Part shown: piece by piece, positions 1 to 7,961 of the stretch
Position numbering within the stretch: the first letter of the stretch is position 1
Layout: each line of letters begins with the position of its first letter
DNA from: an uncultured Pelagibacteraceae bacterium
Lineage (GTDB): Bacteria > Pseudomonadota > Alphaproteobacteria > Pelagibacterales > Pelagibacteraceae
Reading direction: 5' to 3'
Assembly (NCBI GenBank): GCA_902562875.1
Contig: CACEVB010000007.1
Coordinates: 1 to 47,973, forward strand
Length of the DNA stretch: 47,973 bases
Made by a program: the position numbers and the translations under genes
The notes under the pieces: generated by a model
Told to the model about the DNA's origin: nothing
What the model saw: the letters and a program-made list of their open reading frames with translations, nothing else
The model's database searches: none

Positions 1-321
1 GATTTACCATCCTCTAAATTTAAAACTAAAATAGCTGATGTTTTAAAACAAGAGGGATTTATTATTGATTATAAGACTCTAAATGAAAACAATAAATCAA
101 TCCTAGAAATTATTTTAAAATATAATTTTGGCAATCCAGTAATTAATTCAATTGAAAGAGTCTCAAGACCTGGAAGGAGAATTTTTTCAAGTGCTGAGAG
201 TCTGCCAAAAATAAATAATGGCCTAGGTATAGCTATAATATCTACACCCAAAGGTGTAATGACTGATGTTAATGCTAGAAAAAATAAAGTTGGTGGTGAA
301 ATAATTTGTAAGGTATTTTAA
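1..321 (+). CDS. rpsH: 30S ribosomal protein S8, C-terminal part (5' end outside window)
   Basis: S8 is a primary 16S rRNA-binding protein of the small-subunit platform and a translational repressor of the spc operon in E. coli. The frame is open from base 1 and ends with TAA at 319-321, giving 106 residues that lack only the N-terminus. The C-terminal S8 signature is clear: SRPGRRIF, then LGIAIISTPKGVMTD and a terminal KVGGEIICKVF. The stop overlaps the rplF start by one base (TAATG), which suggests translational coupling. Its position ahead of rplF-rplR-rpsE is the standard spc order. Confidence 0.96.
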   Translation, partial: DLPSSKFKTKIADVLKQEGFIIDYKTLNENNKSILEIILKYNFGNPVINSIERVSRPGRRIFSSAESLPKINNGLGIAIISTPKGVMTDVNARKNKVGGEIICKVF

Positions 322-860
322 TGTCAAAAATAGGAAAACAAAATATAACCATACCAGATAAGGTTAAAGTAGTTATTAATAATAATAATTTAAATATTGA
401 GGGACCTTTAGGAAAAAAATCCATAAATATTGACGCTAATCTTTTTGATCTAAATATAATAGACAATAAAGAAGTCTCCATAAAACCAAAAAAAATTAAT
501 GATGACATCAAAAAACTATGGGGAATGAATAGAAGTTTATTGAATAATGCTATAATTGGCGCAAGTGAAGGATATGAAAAGATTCTAGAACTTTCTGGTG
601 TTGGTTATAGGGCCTCTATTAAAGGCAAACAATTAAATTTACAATTAGGTTTTAGTCACGACATAAACTTTGATATTCCTGAAGATATTAATATAAGTGT
701 TGAAAAACAAACTATTATTAAAATTAAAGGAAGTGATAAACAACAAGTTGGAATGGTATCCTCTAATATTAGAGGTTTAAGACCACCTGAACCTTATAAA
801 GGAAAAGGTATTAAAGAAAAAGGTCAGTATATTATAAGAAAAGAAGGTAAGAAAAAATAA
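321..860 (+). CDS. rplF: 50S ribosomal protein L6
   Basis: L6 binds 23S rRNA near the sarcin-ricin loop and the factor-binding site. The 179-residue product has normal length, with two repeated alpha/beta domains. The N-terminus [15 protein letters not shown] is canonical, and the C-terminal signature [13 protein letters not shown] lies near residues 153-165. The ATG at 321 shares its A with the rpsH stop, and the gene's own stop again overlaps the next start (TAATG at 858-862). It is part of the spc operon. The family call is secure. Confidence 0.98.
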   Translation: MSKIGKQNITIPDKVKVVINNNNLNIEGPLGKKSINIDANLFDLNIIDNKEVSIKPKKINDDIKKLWGMNRSLLNNAIIGASEGYEKILELSGVGYRASIKGKQLNLQLGFSHDINFDIPEDINISVEKQTIIKIKGSDKQQVGMVSSNIRGLRPPEPYKGKGIKEKGQYIIRKEGKKK

Positions 861-1213
861 TGAGACTATCATCAGTAGAAAGAAAAAGATTTCGTGTAAG
901 AAACAATTTGAAAAAAGTTTCTAAAATCGATAGGTATAGATTATGTATTAATAGAACATTAAAAAATATTAGTGCACAGATTATAGATGACAATAAAAAT
1001 ATTATCTTAGCATCTGCAACATCAAATAAAAATGACATAAAACAATTAAAAAAAAATAAATCTGAATTATCCGTAATAGTAGCTGAAAAATTAGCCGATA
1101 AGGCCAAAGAAAAAAATATAAGTAAAATTTATTTTGATAGAGGCATTTACAAATATCATGGAAGAATTAAAATATTTGCTGAAACATTAAGAAAAAGAGG
1201 ACTAGAATTTTAA
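860..1213 (+). CDS. rplR: 50S ribosomal protein L18
   Basis: L18 binds 5S rRNA and helps install it in the central protuberance of the large subunit. The protein is 117 residues, the usual size. It has the basic N-terminus with [12 protein letters not shown] and the C-terminal block [21 protein letters not shown], which is the diagnostic L18 ending. A GAAGG-like ribosome-binding site lies in the rplF tail just upstream, and the start overlaps the rplF stop by one base. rpsE follows after three bases. Confidence 0.98.
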   Translation: MRLSSVERKRFRVRNNLKKVSKIDRYRLCINRTLKNISAQIIDDNKNIILASATSNKNDIKQLKKNKSELSVIVAEKLADKAKEKNISKIYFDRGIYKYHGRIKIFAETLRKRGLEF

Positions 1214-1216
1214 AAT

Positions 1217-1717
1217 ATGGAAAAAAATAACGAATATATTGAAAAACTTGTTCATATAAATAGAATAACCAAGGTTGTTAAAGGGGGCAGAAGATTTGGC
1301 TTCTCTGCACTTGTTGTTGTCGGAAATCAAAATGGGAAAATAGGTGTTGCACACGCAAAAGCTAAACAAGTTCCAGATGCTATTAAAAAAGCAAATGATT
1401 TAGCAAAAAGAAAATTAATTCAAGTTCCATTAAGAGAAGGCAGAACTATACATCATGATATTTATGGCAAAGATGGAGCAGGAAAAATCAAATTAAGAGC
1501 AGCCCCAAAAGGAACGGGCATTATAGCTGGAGGCCCAATTAGAGCCGTATGTGAAGTTCTTGGCATCAAAGATATTGTCGCAAAATCTATTGGTACATCT
1601 AATCCACACAACGTTATCAGAGCTTGTATGAAAGCTTTATCAAAACAAAATTCACCAAAAACCATTTCTAATATTAGAAACAAAAAGATTTCCGAGATAG
1701 TAGAAAAAAGAGGATAA
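1217..1717 (+). CDS. rpsE: 30S ribosomal protein S5
   Basis: S5 lies at the mRNA entry region of the 30S subunit and influences decoding fidelity. The 166-residue protein carries the S5 N-terminal double-stranded-RNA-binding domain with [19 protein letters not shown] near residues 20-38. The C-terminal domain has [19 protein letters not shown] around residues 98-116. The start has no obvious Shine-Dalgarno sequence and probably depends on ribosomes leaving rplR. The next gene, rplO, starts on the base after the stop, so there is no room for rpmD (L30), which normally sits here. Confidence 0.98.
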   Translation: MEKNNEYIEKLVHINRITKVVKGGRRFGFSALVVVGNQNGKIGVAHAKAKQVPDAIKKANDLAKRKLIQVPLREGRTIHHDIYGKDGAGKIKLRAAPKGTGIIAGGPIRAVCEVLGIKDIVAKSIGTSNPHNVIRACMKALSKQNSPKTISNIRNKKISEIVEKRG

Positions 1718-2176
1718 ATGAATACCCTAAATACAACAATAAAAGTAAAAATAAAAAAAATTAGAGTTGGTAGAGGTATCGGATCTGGAAAAGGCAAAAC
1801 ATCCGGTAGAGGCGTAAAGGGACAAAAATCCAGATCAGGTGTAGCAATAAAAAGCTTTGAGGGAGGGCAAATGCCATTGTTTAGGAGATTGCCCAAAAGA
1901 GGATTTAATTCTTTAAAAATTAAAAAAATCGCAAAAATGAATTTAGAGAAAATCCAAAATCTTTTAGATAAGAAGAAAATTAATCCACAGGACATTATTA
2001 ATTTAAAATTATTAAAAAAAAATAAAATATTGTCTAAATCTTTTAATAGACTTAAAATTTTAGGAAAAGGACAAGTTAAGGACAAAATAAACTTGGAAAC
2101 CGATCTTATATCTGAAAATGCTAAAATTAAGCTAGATAAAGCTGGATGTACAATTAAAATTTTATCTAATAATTAA
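1718..2176 (+). CDS. rplO: 50S ribosomal protein L15
   Basis: L15 is an early-assembling 23S rRNA-binding protein. The 152-residue product shows the glycine- and arginine-rich N-terminal extension (RVGRGIGSGKGKTSGRG near residues 16-32) and the FEGGQMPLFRRLPKRGF block near residues 50-66. The C-terminal domain is lysine-rich and looser than usual but ends with the expected AGC motif. A GAGG ribosome-binding site lies in the end of rpsE. It directly follows rpsE and precedes secY by four bases. Confidence 0.97.
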   Translation: MNTLNTTIKVKIKKIRVGRGIGSGKGKTSGRGVKGQKSRSGVAIKSFEGGQMPLFRRLPKRGFNSLKIKKIAKMNLEKIQNLLDKKKINPQDIINLKLLKKNKILSKSFNRLKILGKGQVKDKINLETDLISENAKIKLDKAGCTIKILSNN

Positions 2177-2180
2177 AATT

Positions 2181-3458
2181 ATGAGTGGCTCATCTAATAG
2201 CGATCTTAAAAGTAGAGTACTATTTACTATATTGATATTGTCAATTTATAGATTGGGCACATTTGTTCCTTTGCCCGGTATTGATCCAGAACAGTTAAAA
2301 ATAATGATGGAAGGAAATCAGCAGGGATTACTCGGAATGTTTAACGTATTTGCTGGTGGTGCAGTTGGTCGTATGGCCATATTTGCTCTTGGTATTATGC
2401 CATACATATCAGCATCAATCATAGTTCAACTACTGACAGGCGTGTCTGATTATTTTAAAAATTTGAAAGCCCAGGGTGAGCAGGGCAGACAAAAAATTAC
2501 ACAAATTACAAGATACGGAACAGTGCTTTTAGCAACTATCCAAGGATTTGGACTAGCAGTTGGATTAGAGTCTTCAGCGAATTTAGTAATAAATCCTGGT
2601 TTATACTTTAAAGTTTCAACAGTTACCACAATTGTTGCAGGCACTGTTTTTTTAATGTGGTTAGGAGAACAAATAACTCAAAGAGGTATTGGAAATGGTA
2701 TATCTCTAATAATTTTTTCAGGCATAGTTGCCGAAATACCAAGAGCTTTAGTCACCACATTTGAGCTTGGTAGAACAGGAGCCATCTCAACACTTATGAT
2801 AGTAGGTATCTTTATCTTATTAATTGCAACTATAATGTTTATAGTATTCATGGAAAGAGCTTTGAGGAAAATTCTTATTAATTATCCTAAGAGACAAATG
2901 GGCAACAAAATCTATGGTGGTGATTCTTCGCATTTACCATTAAAAATAAATTCTGCAGGTGTGATACCTGCAATTTTTGCTTCTGCTCTTCTTTTATTAC
3001 CTGTTACTTTTTCAAATTTCAATGTTTCAGAAAACGAGACGTTTTTAAATTTGGCATCATATTTTTCACAAGGACAGCCATTATACATGCTACTTTATGC
3101 TTCTGGGATTATTTTCTTCACTTTTTTTTATACGTCAATTACTTTTAACCCAAATGAAACTGCAGAAAATTTAAGAAAGTATGGTGGATTTATACCTGGA
3201 ATTAGACCTGGAGAGAGCACTGCAACCTATATAGATAATATTTTAACCAAATTAACAACAATAGGCGCTTTATACTTAACATTAGTTTGTTTGATGCCTG
3301 AATTTTTGATTGCAAATTACCCCATACCATTTTACTTAGGCGGTACATCAATTTTAATAGTAGTAGTTGTTGCAATTGATACAGTAACTCAAATTCAAAC
3401 GAGACTTATGAGTTCACAATATGAACAGCTTATTAAAAAAAGTAAATTTGGAAGATAA
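2181..3458 (+). CDS. secY: Protein translocase channel subunit SecY
   Basis: SecY is the pore-forming subunit of the SecYEG translocon in the inner membrane. The 425-residue protein has the ten-helix pattern. Recognisable landmarks are the plug region near GMFNVFAGGAVGRMAIFALG, the GEQITQRGIGNGISL loop near residues 160-174, and the cytosolic loop with the NPNETAENLRKYGGFIPGIRPG motif around residues 320-340. It is slightly shorter than many SecY proteins. Its place between rplO and adk is conserved in alphaproteobacteria. Confidence 0.98.
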   Translation: MSGSSNSDLKSRVLFTILILSIYRLGTFVPLPGIDPEQLKIMMEGNQQGLLGMFNVFAGGAVGRMAIFALGIMPYISASIIVQLLTGVSDYFKNLKAQGEQGRQKITQITRYGTVLLATIQGFGLAVGLESSANLVINPGLYFKVSTVTTIVAGTVFLMWLGEQITQRGIGNGISLIIFSGIVAEIPRALVTTFELGRTGAISTLMIVGIFILLIATIMFIVFMERALRKILINYPKRQMGNKIYGGDSSHLPLKINSAGVIPAIFASALLLLPVTFSNFNVSENETFLNLASYFSQGQPLYMLLYASGIIFFTFFYTSITFNPNETAENLRKYGGFIPGIRPGESTATYIDNILTKLTTIGALYLTLVCLMPEFLIANYPIPFYLGGTSILIVVVVAIDTVTQIQTRLMSSQYEQLIKKSKFGR

Positions 3459-4022
3459 GTGAATATTATTATTTTTGGTCCTCCAGGAGCCGGTAAGGGC
3501 ACGCAAGCGAAATATATCGTTAAAAAATTAAAAAGTTTTCAAGTATCTACTGGAGATATGCTTAGAGAGGAAATAAAAAAAGATACTGATATTGGAAAAA
3601 AGATTATAAATAATATGAATGATGGAAAATTTGTAGATGATGAAATAGTTAATAAACTACTTGAAAAAATAATTTTTGATGAAAAAAAAATGAATAAGTT
3701 AATTTTTGACGGTTATCCACGCACACTTAAACAAGCAAAAAATTTAGAGAAATTATTAAATAAATCTAATCAAAAGATAGATCGAATATTTTTTCTTAAT
3801 GTTAAAAAAGATGACATAATAAAAAGGATTGAGAAAAGAAAATTTCTAGAGAAAAGAACGGATGACGATGCTAATACTATTTTAAAAAGATACGACACGT
3901 ATATGGATGTAACAAAGCCTGTATTAGACTATTATTCCAAAAACAAAAACTTTCATGAAATTGATGGATCTATGGAAATAAAGAATATTTCACAAAAAAT
4001 CGAGGAAATACTTAATTTTTAA
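3459..4022 (+). CDS. adk: Adenylate kinase
   Basis: This cytoplasmic enzyme interconverts ATP plus AMP with two ADP. The N-terminus carries the P-loop GPPGAGKGTQA at residues 7-17, followed by the AMP-binding STGDMLR and the DGYPRT motif near residue 85. At 187 residues it is a short-LID form: the region after RIEKRKFLEKR goes straight into RTDDDANTILKRYD, without the long LID insertion or zinc cysteines. The start is GTG, immediately after the secY stop, and fits the canonical MNIIIFGPPG beginning. Confidence 0.97.
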   Translation: MNIIIFGPPGAGKGTQAKYIVKKLKSFQVSTGDMLREEIKKDTDIGKKIINNMNDGKFVDDEIVNKLLEKIIFDEKKMNKLIFDGYPRTLKQAKNLEKLLNKSNQKIDRIFFLNVKKDDIIKRIEKRKFLEKRTDDDANTILKRYDTYMDVTKPVLDYYSKNKNFHEIDGSMEIKNISQKIEEILNF

Positions 4023-4026
4023 GACG

Positions 4027-4054
4027 TTGACATTAAAAGATCTTCTTATATAAA
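4027..4054 (+). promoter_or_regulatory. Sigma70-type promoter ahead of rpsM
   Basis: A perfect -35 hexamer TTGACA (4027-4032) is followed after 16 bases by TATAAA (4049-4054) in the 55-base adk-rpsM spacer. Transcription would begin near 4061, about 17 bases before the rpsM ATG. This is the best consensus promoter seen by eye in the window. It suggests that rpsM-rpsK-rpoA-rplQ, and possibly rluC, can be transcribed separately from the upstream spc genes. Confidence 0.65.
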
Positions 4055-4077
4055 AGTCTAAATTTTAATCACATTAT

Positions 4078-4461
4078 ATGGCTCGTATTGCAGGTGTTAA
4101 CATACCACAAAATAAATTAGTAAAGATTGGCTTAACTTATATTTTTGGTATCGGTAATAAGTTTTCAAATGATATATGTAAAGCTTTGTCTATCCCGAGT
4201 GATAAAAGAGTTAATCAATTGAGTGATGATGAGATATTAAAGATTAGAGAGTTTATTGATAAAAATTTTACAGTAGAAGGAGATCTAAGAAGAGAAAAAT
4301 CATTTAGTATAAAACGTTTAATTGATTTAGCTTGTTACAGAGGATCACGACATAGAAAAAAATTACCAGCAAGAGGTCAAAGAACTAGATGTAACGCGAG
4401 AACTAGAAAAGGCAAAGCAATTGCAATAGCTGGAAAGAAACTAACACCTCTTAAAAAATAA
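4078..4461 (+). CDS. rpsM: 30S ribosomal protein S13
   Basis: S13 sits in the 30S head and contacts the P-site tRNA and the large subunit. The 127-residue product begins [13 protein letters not shown] and contains the helix-two-turns-helix region. It ends with the basic signature [20 protein letters not shown], in which RGQRT is diagnostic. The ATG lies just downstream of a strong promoter-like sequence and has no clear Shine-Dalgarno site. rpsK follows after three bases, the standard alpha-operon arrangement. Confidence 0.98.
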   Translation: MARIAGVNIPQNKLVKIGLTYIFGIGNKFSNDICKALSIPSDKRVNQLSDDEILKIREFIDKNFTVEGDLRREKSFSIKRLIDLACYRGSRHRKKLPARGQRTRCNARTRKGKAIAIAGKKLTPLKK

Positions 4462-4464
4462 ATT

Positions 4465-4911
4465 ATGGCAAAAGAAATTAAGACATCGGAAAAAAAAGTA
4501 GAAGAAAAAAAAACATCAACAAATAAGAAAAGTAGTTATTCAAAAAAAAAAAAATCAAAAAAAAATATAACAAATGGTGTCGCATATGTACAATCGACAT
4601 TCAACAATACCATTGTTTCTATAGCTGATACTAATGGCAATGTTATATCTTGGGCATCCTCAGGTCAAAAAGGATTTAAAGGATCAAGAAAGTCAACACC
4701 TTATGCAGCACAAGTAGCAGCAGACTCTGCTGCTGTAAAAGCACTTGAAGTTGGAATGAAAGTTTTATCGGTTGAAATTAAAGGACCAGGCTCAGGTAGA
4801 GAAACAGCTTTAAGAGCTCTACAATCTAGAGGTTTTAAAATATTGTCTATAAAAGATACAACCCCACTTCCTCACAATGGAACAAGACCACCAAAAAAAA
4901 GGAGAGTATAA
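4465..4911 (+). CDS. rpsK: 30S ribosomal protein S11 with lysine-rich N-terminal extension
   Basis: S11 is part of the 30S platform near the E site. The conserved core starts near residue 37 ([17 protein letters not shown]) and continues through [20 protein letters not shown] to the C-terminal [15 protein letters not shown]. At 148 residues it is about 20 longer than usual because of an N-terminal tail rich in Lys, Glu, Ser and Thr. The tail is encoded partly by a 13-base A run. An internal start would remove the tail, but the first ATG gives the canonical MAK beginning. The stop overlaps the rpoA start (TAATG). Confidence 0.97.
   Translation: MAKEIKTSEKKVEEKKTSTNKKSSYSKKKKSKKNITNGVAYVQSTFNNTIVSIADTNGNVISWASSGQKGFKGSRKSTPYAAQVAADSAAVKALEVGMKVLSVEIKGPGSGRETALRALQSRGFKILSIKDTTPLPHNGTRPPKKRRV
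4542..4565 (+). repeat. Long poly-A tracts inside rpsK (A13 and A9)
   Basis: Thirteen consecutive A bases (4542-4554), a TC, and nine more A bases (4557-4565) encode the lysines of the S11 N-terminal tail. The reading frame is intact. Runs of this length are known to promote slippage by RNA polymerase and replication errors. Runs of 11-12 also occur in galU, topA and ribD here, so the base composition explains much of it. Confidence 0.9.
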
Positions 4912-5939
4912 TGGAAAATACTGAAGTTAATATAAAAAATTGGAAATCTTTAATAAAGCCATCGAAATTAGATGTTAAATTAAGTGATGATAAATCATAT
5001 GCTAAAATAACAGCCGAACCACTAGAGAAAGGATACGGATTGACATTAGGAAACTCTTTAAGAAGAATTTTACTATCTTCTATTAGAGGTACAGCAGTAA
5101 CTGCAATTCAAATTGATGGCGTATTACATGAGTTTACATCTATTAAAGGTGTTAGAGAAGACGTGACAGATATAGTTTTAAATATTAAGTCCTTGGCTCT
5201 TAAAAGTAACTTTGAGGGGACAAAAAAACTTATTTTGGATGCAAAAGGCCCAGGTGAGATTAAAGCATCAAATATATCTCAAGTAACAGATATTGAAATA
5301 TTAAACCCAGATTTAGTAATTTGTAATTTAGATGAAAATACAAATTTTCACATGGAAATGATTGTAGGTAATGGAAAAGGATACGTTTCTGCAGATTTAA
5401 ATAAACCTGAAGAACCACCTTTAGGATTAATACCAATAGACTCTCTATTTAGTCCAGTAAAAAAAGTTTCCTATTCTGTAAGTACCGCAAGAGAAGGTAA
5501 AGCTTTGGACTACGATAAGTTAACAATGGAAGTTGAGACAAACGGATCGATTTCTGCAGAAGATGCTGTTGCTTACTCCGCTCGAATATTTCAAGATCAA
5601 TTGGGCATGTTTGTAAATTTTGATGAACCTCAAGAAGTTGTATTAAGAGAAAAACCGTCTGAACCAGAATTTAATAAAAACTTGTTAAGAAAAGTTGACG
5701 AATTAGAACTATCTGTAAGATCAATGAACTGTTTAAAGAACGATAATATAATTTATATTGGCGACTTAGTACAAAAATCTGAGGGTGAAATGTTAAGAAC
5801 GCCAAATTTTGGAAGAAAATCTTTAAATGAGATTAAAGAAGTTTTGACTGGAATGTCGTTATATTTAGGCATGGAAATTCCAAATTGGCCACCTGATAAT
5901 ATTGCAGAATTATCTAAAAAATTAGAAGAGTCAATTTGA
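4911..5939 (+). CDS. rpoA: DNA-directed RNA polymerase subunit alpha
   Basis: The alpha dimer nucleates RNA polymerase assembly, and its C-terminal domain contacts UP elements and activators. The 342-residue protein has the N-terminal assembly domain, with [20 protein letters not shown] near residues 37-56 and GAxxTAxQIDGVxHEF following. The helix-hairpin-helix C-terminal domain has the motif [18 protein letters not shown] near residues 295-312. Length and both domains are complete. It starts on the rpsK stop and its TGA overlaps the rplQ ATG. Confidence 0.98.
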   Translation: MENTEVNIKNWKSLIKPSKLDVKLSDDKSYAKITAEPLEKGYGLTLGNSLRRILLSSIRGTAVTAIQIDGVLHEFTSIKGVREDVTDIVLNIKSLALKSNFEGTKKLILDAKGPGEIKASNISQVTDIEILNPDLVICNLDENTNFHMEMIVGNGKGYVSADLNKPEEPPLGLIPIDSLFSPVKKVSYSVSTAREGKALDYDKLTMEVETNGSISAEDAVAYSARIFQDQLGMFVNFDEPQEVVLREKPSEPEFNKNLLRKVDELELSVRSMNCLKNDNIIYIGDLVQKSEGEMLRTPNFGRKSLNEIKEVLTGMSLYLGMEIPNWPPDNIAELSKKLEESI

Positions 5940-6385
5940 TGAGACATAAATTTGGTTATAAAAAGCTCAATAGGACTTCAGAGCATAGAAAGGCATTAAT
6001 CAAGAACATGTTAAATTCGCTCATTAAGTATGAGCAAATAACAACTACACTTCCAAAAGCAAAAGTATTAAAACCTGTGGCTGATAAAATTGTAACCTTA
6101 GGAAAAAAAGAGTCATTACAAAATACAAGATTTTTAATATCTAAGCTTCAAAACATACAAAATGCAAATAAGGTTATTAATATTCTTTCTAAAAGATACA
6201 AAAATAGAAATGGTGGATATACAAGGATTATTAAAGCTGGATATAGATATGGTGATAATTCACCGAAAGCTGTAATCGAATTTGTAGATAGAGACGTAGA
6301 AGCCAAAAAAGTTGATAAAAAGAAAAAAGATAAAAATATTAAAGATAAAGAAGATCAAAATAAAATAAAAGCAACCACAACTTAA
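5939..6385 (+). CDS. rplQ: 50S ribosomal protein L17
   Basis: L17 lies near the polypeptide exit tunnel. The start is placed at the ATG at 5939, giving [12 protein letters not shown], which matches the family's usual beginning; a TTG one codon upstream is in frame but unlikely. The core ends around residue 120 with the NSPKAVIEFVDRD motif. About 28 further residues form a charged Lys/Asp/Glu tail. The start overlaps the rpoA TGA, as expected for the last ribosomal gene of the alpha operon. Confidence 0.96.
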   Translation: MRHKFGYKKLNRTSEHRKALIKNMLNSLIKYEQITTTLPKAKVLKPVADKIVTLGKKESLQNTRFLISKLQNIQNANKVINILSKRYKNRNGGYTRIIKAGYRYGDNSPKAVIEFVDRDVEAKKVDKKKKDKNIKDKEDQNKIKATTT

Positions 6386-6397
6386 ATATATTTATAA

Positions 6398-7300
6398 ATG
6401 CTTAGATCATATAGAGTAACAAATGATCAGGACGGATTACGTTTAGATAGATGGTTAAAAAAGTACATACAAAACATACCTCAAAGCTTAATTGAAAAAC
6501 TTATAAGACAAGGAAAAATAAAAATAGATAAAAAAAAAGTTAAAAGTTCAACAAAAGTATATAAAAATAATCTTATAGAACTTTTTAATTTTAAACTTAA
6601 AGAAAAAACTTTAATCACTAATAAAAAAATTTTTTCAAAAAAACATCTTGAGGAAAATGAAAATAATATTATTTACAATGATTTCGACTATATTATAATT
6701 AACAAAAAAAATGGAATTCCAGTTCAAGGTGGAACTAAGTCTAAATTAAATTTAGTAGATTTATTTACGAAGAGTAAAATTTTTAATAATATAAAACCTT
6801 ATACAGTACATAGATTAGATAAAGAAACATCTGGTCTATTGATATTTGCAAAAAATAGAAAAACAGCACAGTTTTTTACCTCATTGTTTAGACTTAGAAA
6901 AATCCATAAAAAATATTTATCAATATGTCATGGTGAATTTAAAAATTCTAACGGGGAACTAGTTCATAATTTGGAAAGATATGAAAAAAACAGAAAAATA
7001 ATTGAAAAAGCAGTTACAAGGTATAATGTTATCGATCAAAATTTAGGTTTTAGCCTTGTTGAAATGCAACCTATTACTGGAAGAAAACATCAATTAAGAA
7101 AACAAGCATCTATAATTGGAAATCCCATTGTTGGTGATAACAAGTATACTAAAAAAAATAAATCACAAAAACAATTAATGCTTCATTCATATGAAATAAA
7201 GTTTATTAAAAATAATCAGAAAATTAGTTTCAAAGCAGATATACCAAAGTATTTTAAAAATTTTTTACAATCTAAAAAAATTAATATTCCAAGTTACTAA
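6398..7300 (+). CDS. rluC: RluA-family 23S rRNA pseudouridine synthase (probably RluC)
   Basis: This enzyme isomerises uridine to pseudouridine in 23S rRNA. An N-terminal S4 RNA-binding domain (residues 10-60, LDRWLKKYIQNIPQSLIEKL) precedes the RluA-type catalytic domain. The latter has the active-site motif HRLDKETSGLL near residue 140 and the ITGRKHQLRKQ block near residue 229. It follows rplQ by 12 bases and may be co-transcribed. RluC is favoured over RluD by its short S4-led architecture, but the site modified cannot be read from sequence. Its last 20 bases overlap lipB tail to tail. Confidence 0.85.
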   Translation: MLRSYRVTNDQDGLRLDRWLKKYIQNIPQSLIEKLIRQGKIKIDKKKVKSSTKVYKNNLIELFNFKLKEKTLITNKKIFSKKHLEENENNIIYNDFDYIIINKKNGIPVQGGTKSKLNLVDLFTKSKIFNNIKPYTVHRLDKETSGLLIFAKNRKTAQFFTSLFRLRKIHKKYLSICHGEFKNSNGELVHNLERYEKNRKIIEKAVTRYNVIDQNLGFSLVEMQPITGRKHQLRKQASIIGNPIVGDNKYTKKNKSQKQLMLHSYEIKFIKNNQKISFKADIPKYFKNFLQSKKINIPSY

Positions 7301-7901
7301 TAAAGTTTGACACTAATATTTTTTTAATATTATTTGTTTTTTTATTACTTATATCTTTTATATTTATTACGTTTCTATTTTTTAATCCACATGGTACTAT
7401 TTTTTTAAATTTATTTAGGTTAACATTTACATTTAATGAAAAGCCGTGGTATGTAACCCATTTTTTAATTTTAATACCTATTGCAGCAATTTTTTTTTGC
7501 TTTTGTTTATGTTTCACCCAAATACCAATTTTCTTCCTGTTTGATACTGAATCTATTTTATAAAATCTCAAAGTATCAATAATTGTATTTTCCAAAACAT
7601 TAATAAACCATCTTATATCTCGTTTTCTAGTATTAAGATTTATAATAGTATAAAAAATTATTTGTCCTGGGCCATGATATGTTATTTTACCACCACGATC
7701 TGTTGTAATGACATTTTGATTTTTATCTAATAGGTGTTTTTCCTCGTAACTAATACCAGCCGTAAATACTGGAGGATGTTCTAGTATCCATATCAACTCA
7801 GGTTTTTTATTATTTAATACTTGAGCATGTCTTTTTTCTAAGTATTTAACTGCTTTTATGTAATCCACCCTTTTTTTGCTTATTTTTATCTCAATATTCA
7901 T
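7281..7901 (-). CDS. lipB: Lipoyl(octanoyl) transferase LipB
   Basis: LipB transfers octanoate from acyl carrier protein to the lipoyl domains of 2-oxoacid dehydrogenases and the glycine cleavage H protein. The 206-residue protein has the family signature RGGKITYHGPGQIIFY near residues 69-84. The catalytic cysteine lies in KIVPCGL near residue 170, with WVTYHGFSLN upstream. The ATG is at 7899-7901 and no clear ribosome-binding site is visible. It is convergent with rluC and divergent from mgtE. Confidence 0.95.
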   Translation of the reverse strand: MNIEIKISKKRVDYIKAVKYLEKRHAQVLNNKKPELIWILEHPPVFTAGISYEEKHLLDKNQNVITTDRGGKITYHGPGQIIFYTIINLNTRKRDIRWFINVLENTIIDTLRFYKIDSVSNRKKIGIWVKHKQKQKKIAAIGIKIKKWVTYHGFSLNVNVNLNKFKKIVPCGLKNRNVINIKDISNKKTNNIKKILVSNFISNLEY

Positions 7902-7940
7902 TATTTATTGTATTCTAGAAATTATCCATTAATAGTGCCA

Positions 7941-7955
7941 TATAAAAATTAGAGG
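7941..7955 (+). promoter_or_regulatory. Possible -10 element and ribosome-binding site for mgtE
   Basis: In the 60-base lipB-mgtE divergent spacer a TATAAA (7941-7946) lies just before AGAGG (7951-7955), eight bases ahead of the mgtE ATG. No good -35 hexamer is seen at 16-18 bases, and -10-like strings are common at this base composition. The AGAGG is the better supported part. The spacer is too short for an M-box magnesium riboswitch. Confidence 0.3.
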
Positions 7956-7961
7956 TTTTTT

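Noticed and set aside
1462..2085. 207-codon open frame on the minus strand across rpsE and rplO
   Set aside because: It is antisense to two fully conserved ribosomal genes and its Phe/Leu/Pro-rich product is the mirror of their Lys/Gly codons. No start signal or family resemblance.
4023..4077. Small gene in the adk-rpsM spacer
   Set aside because: Only 55 bases, no plausible frame, and it holds a promoter instead.
7902..7961. M-box magnesium riboswitch before mgtE
   Set aside because: The whole spacer to the divergent lipB is 60 bases, far shorter than an M-box, and no paired elements are visible.
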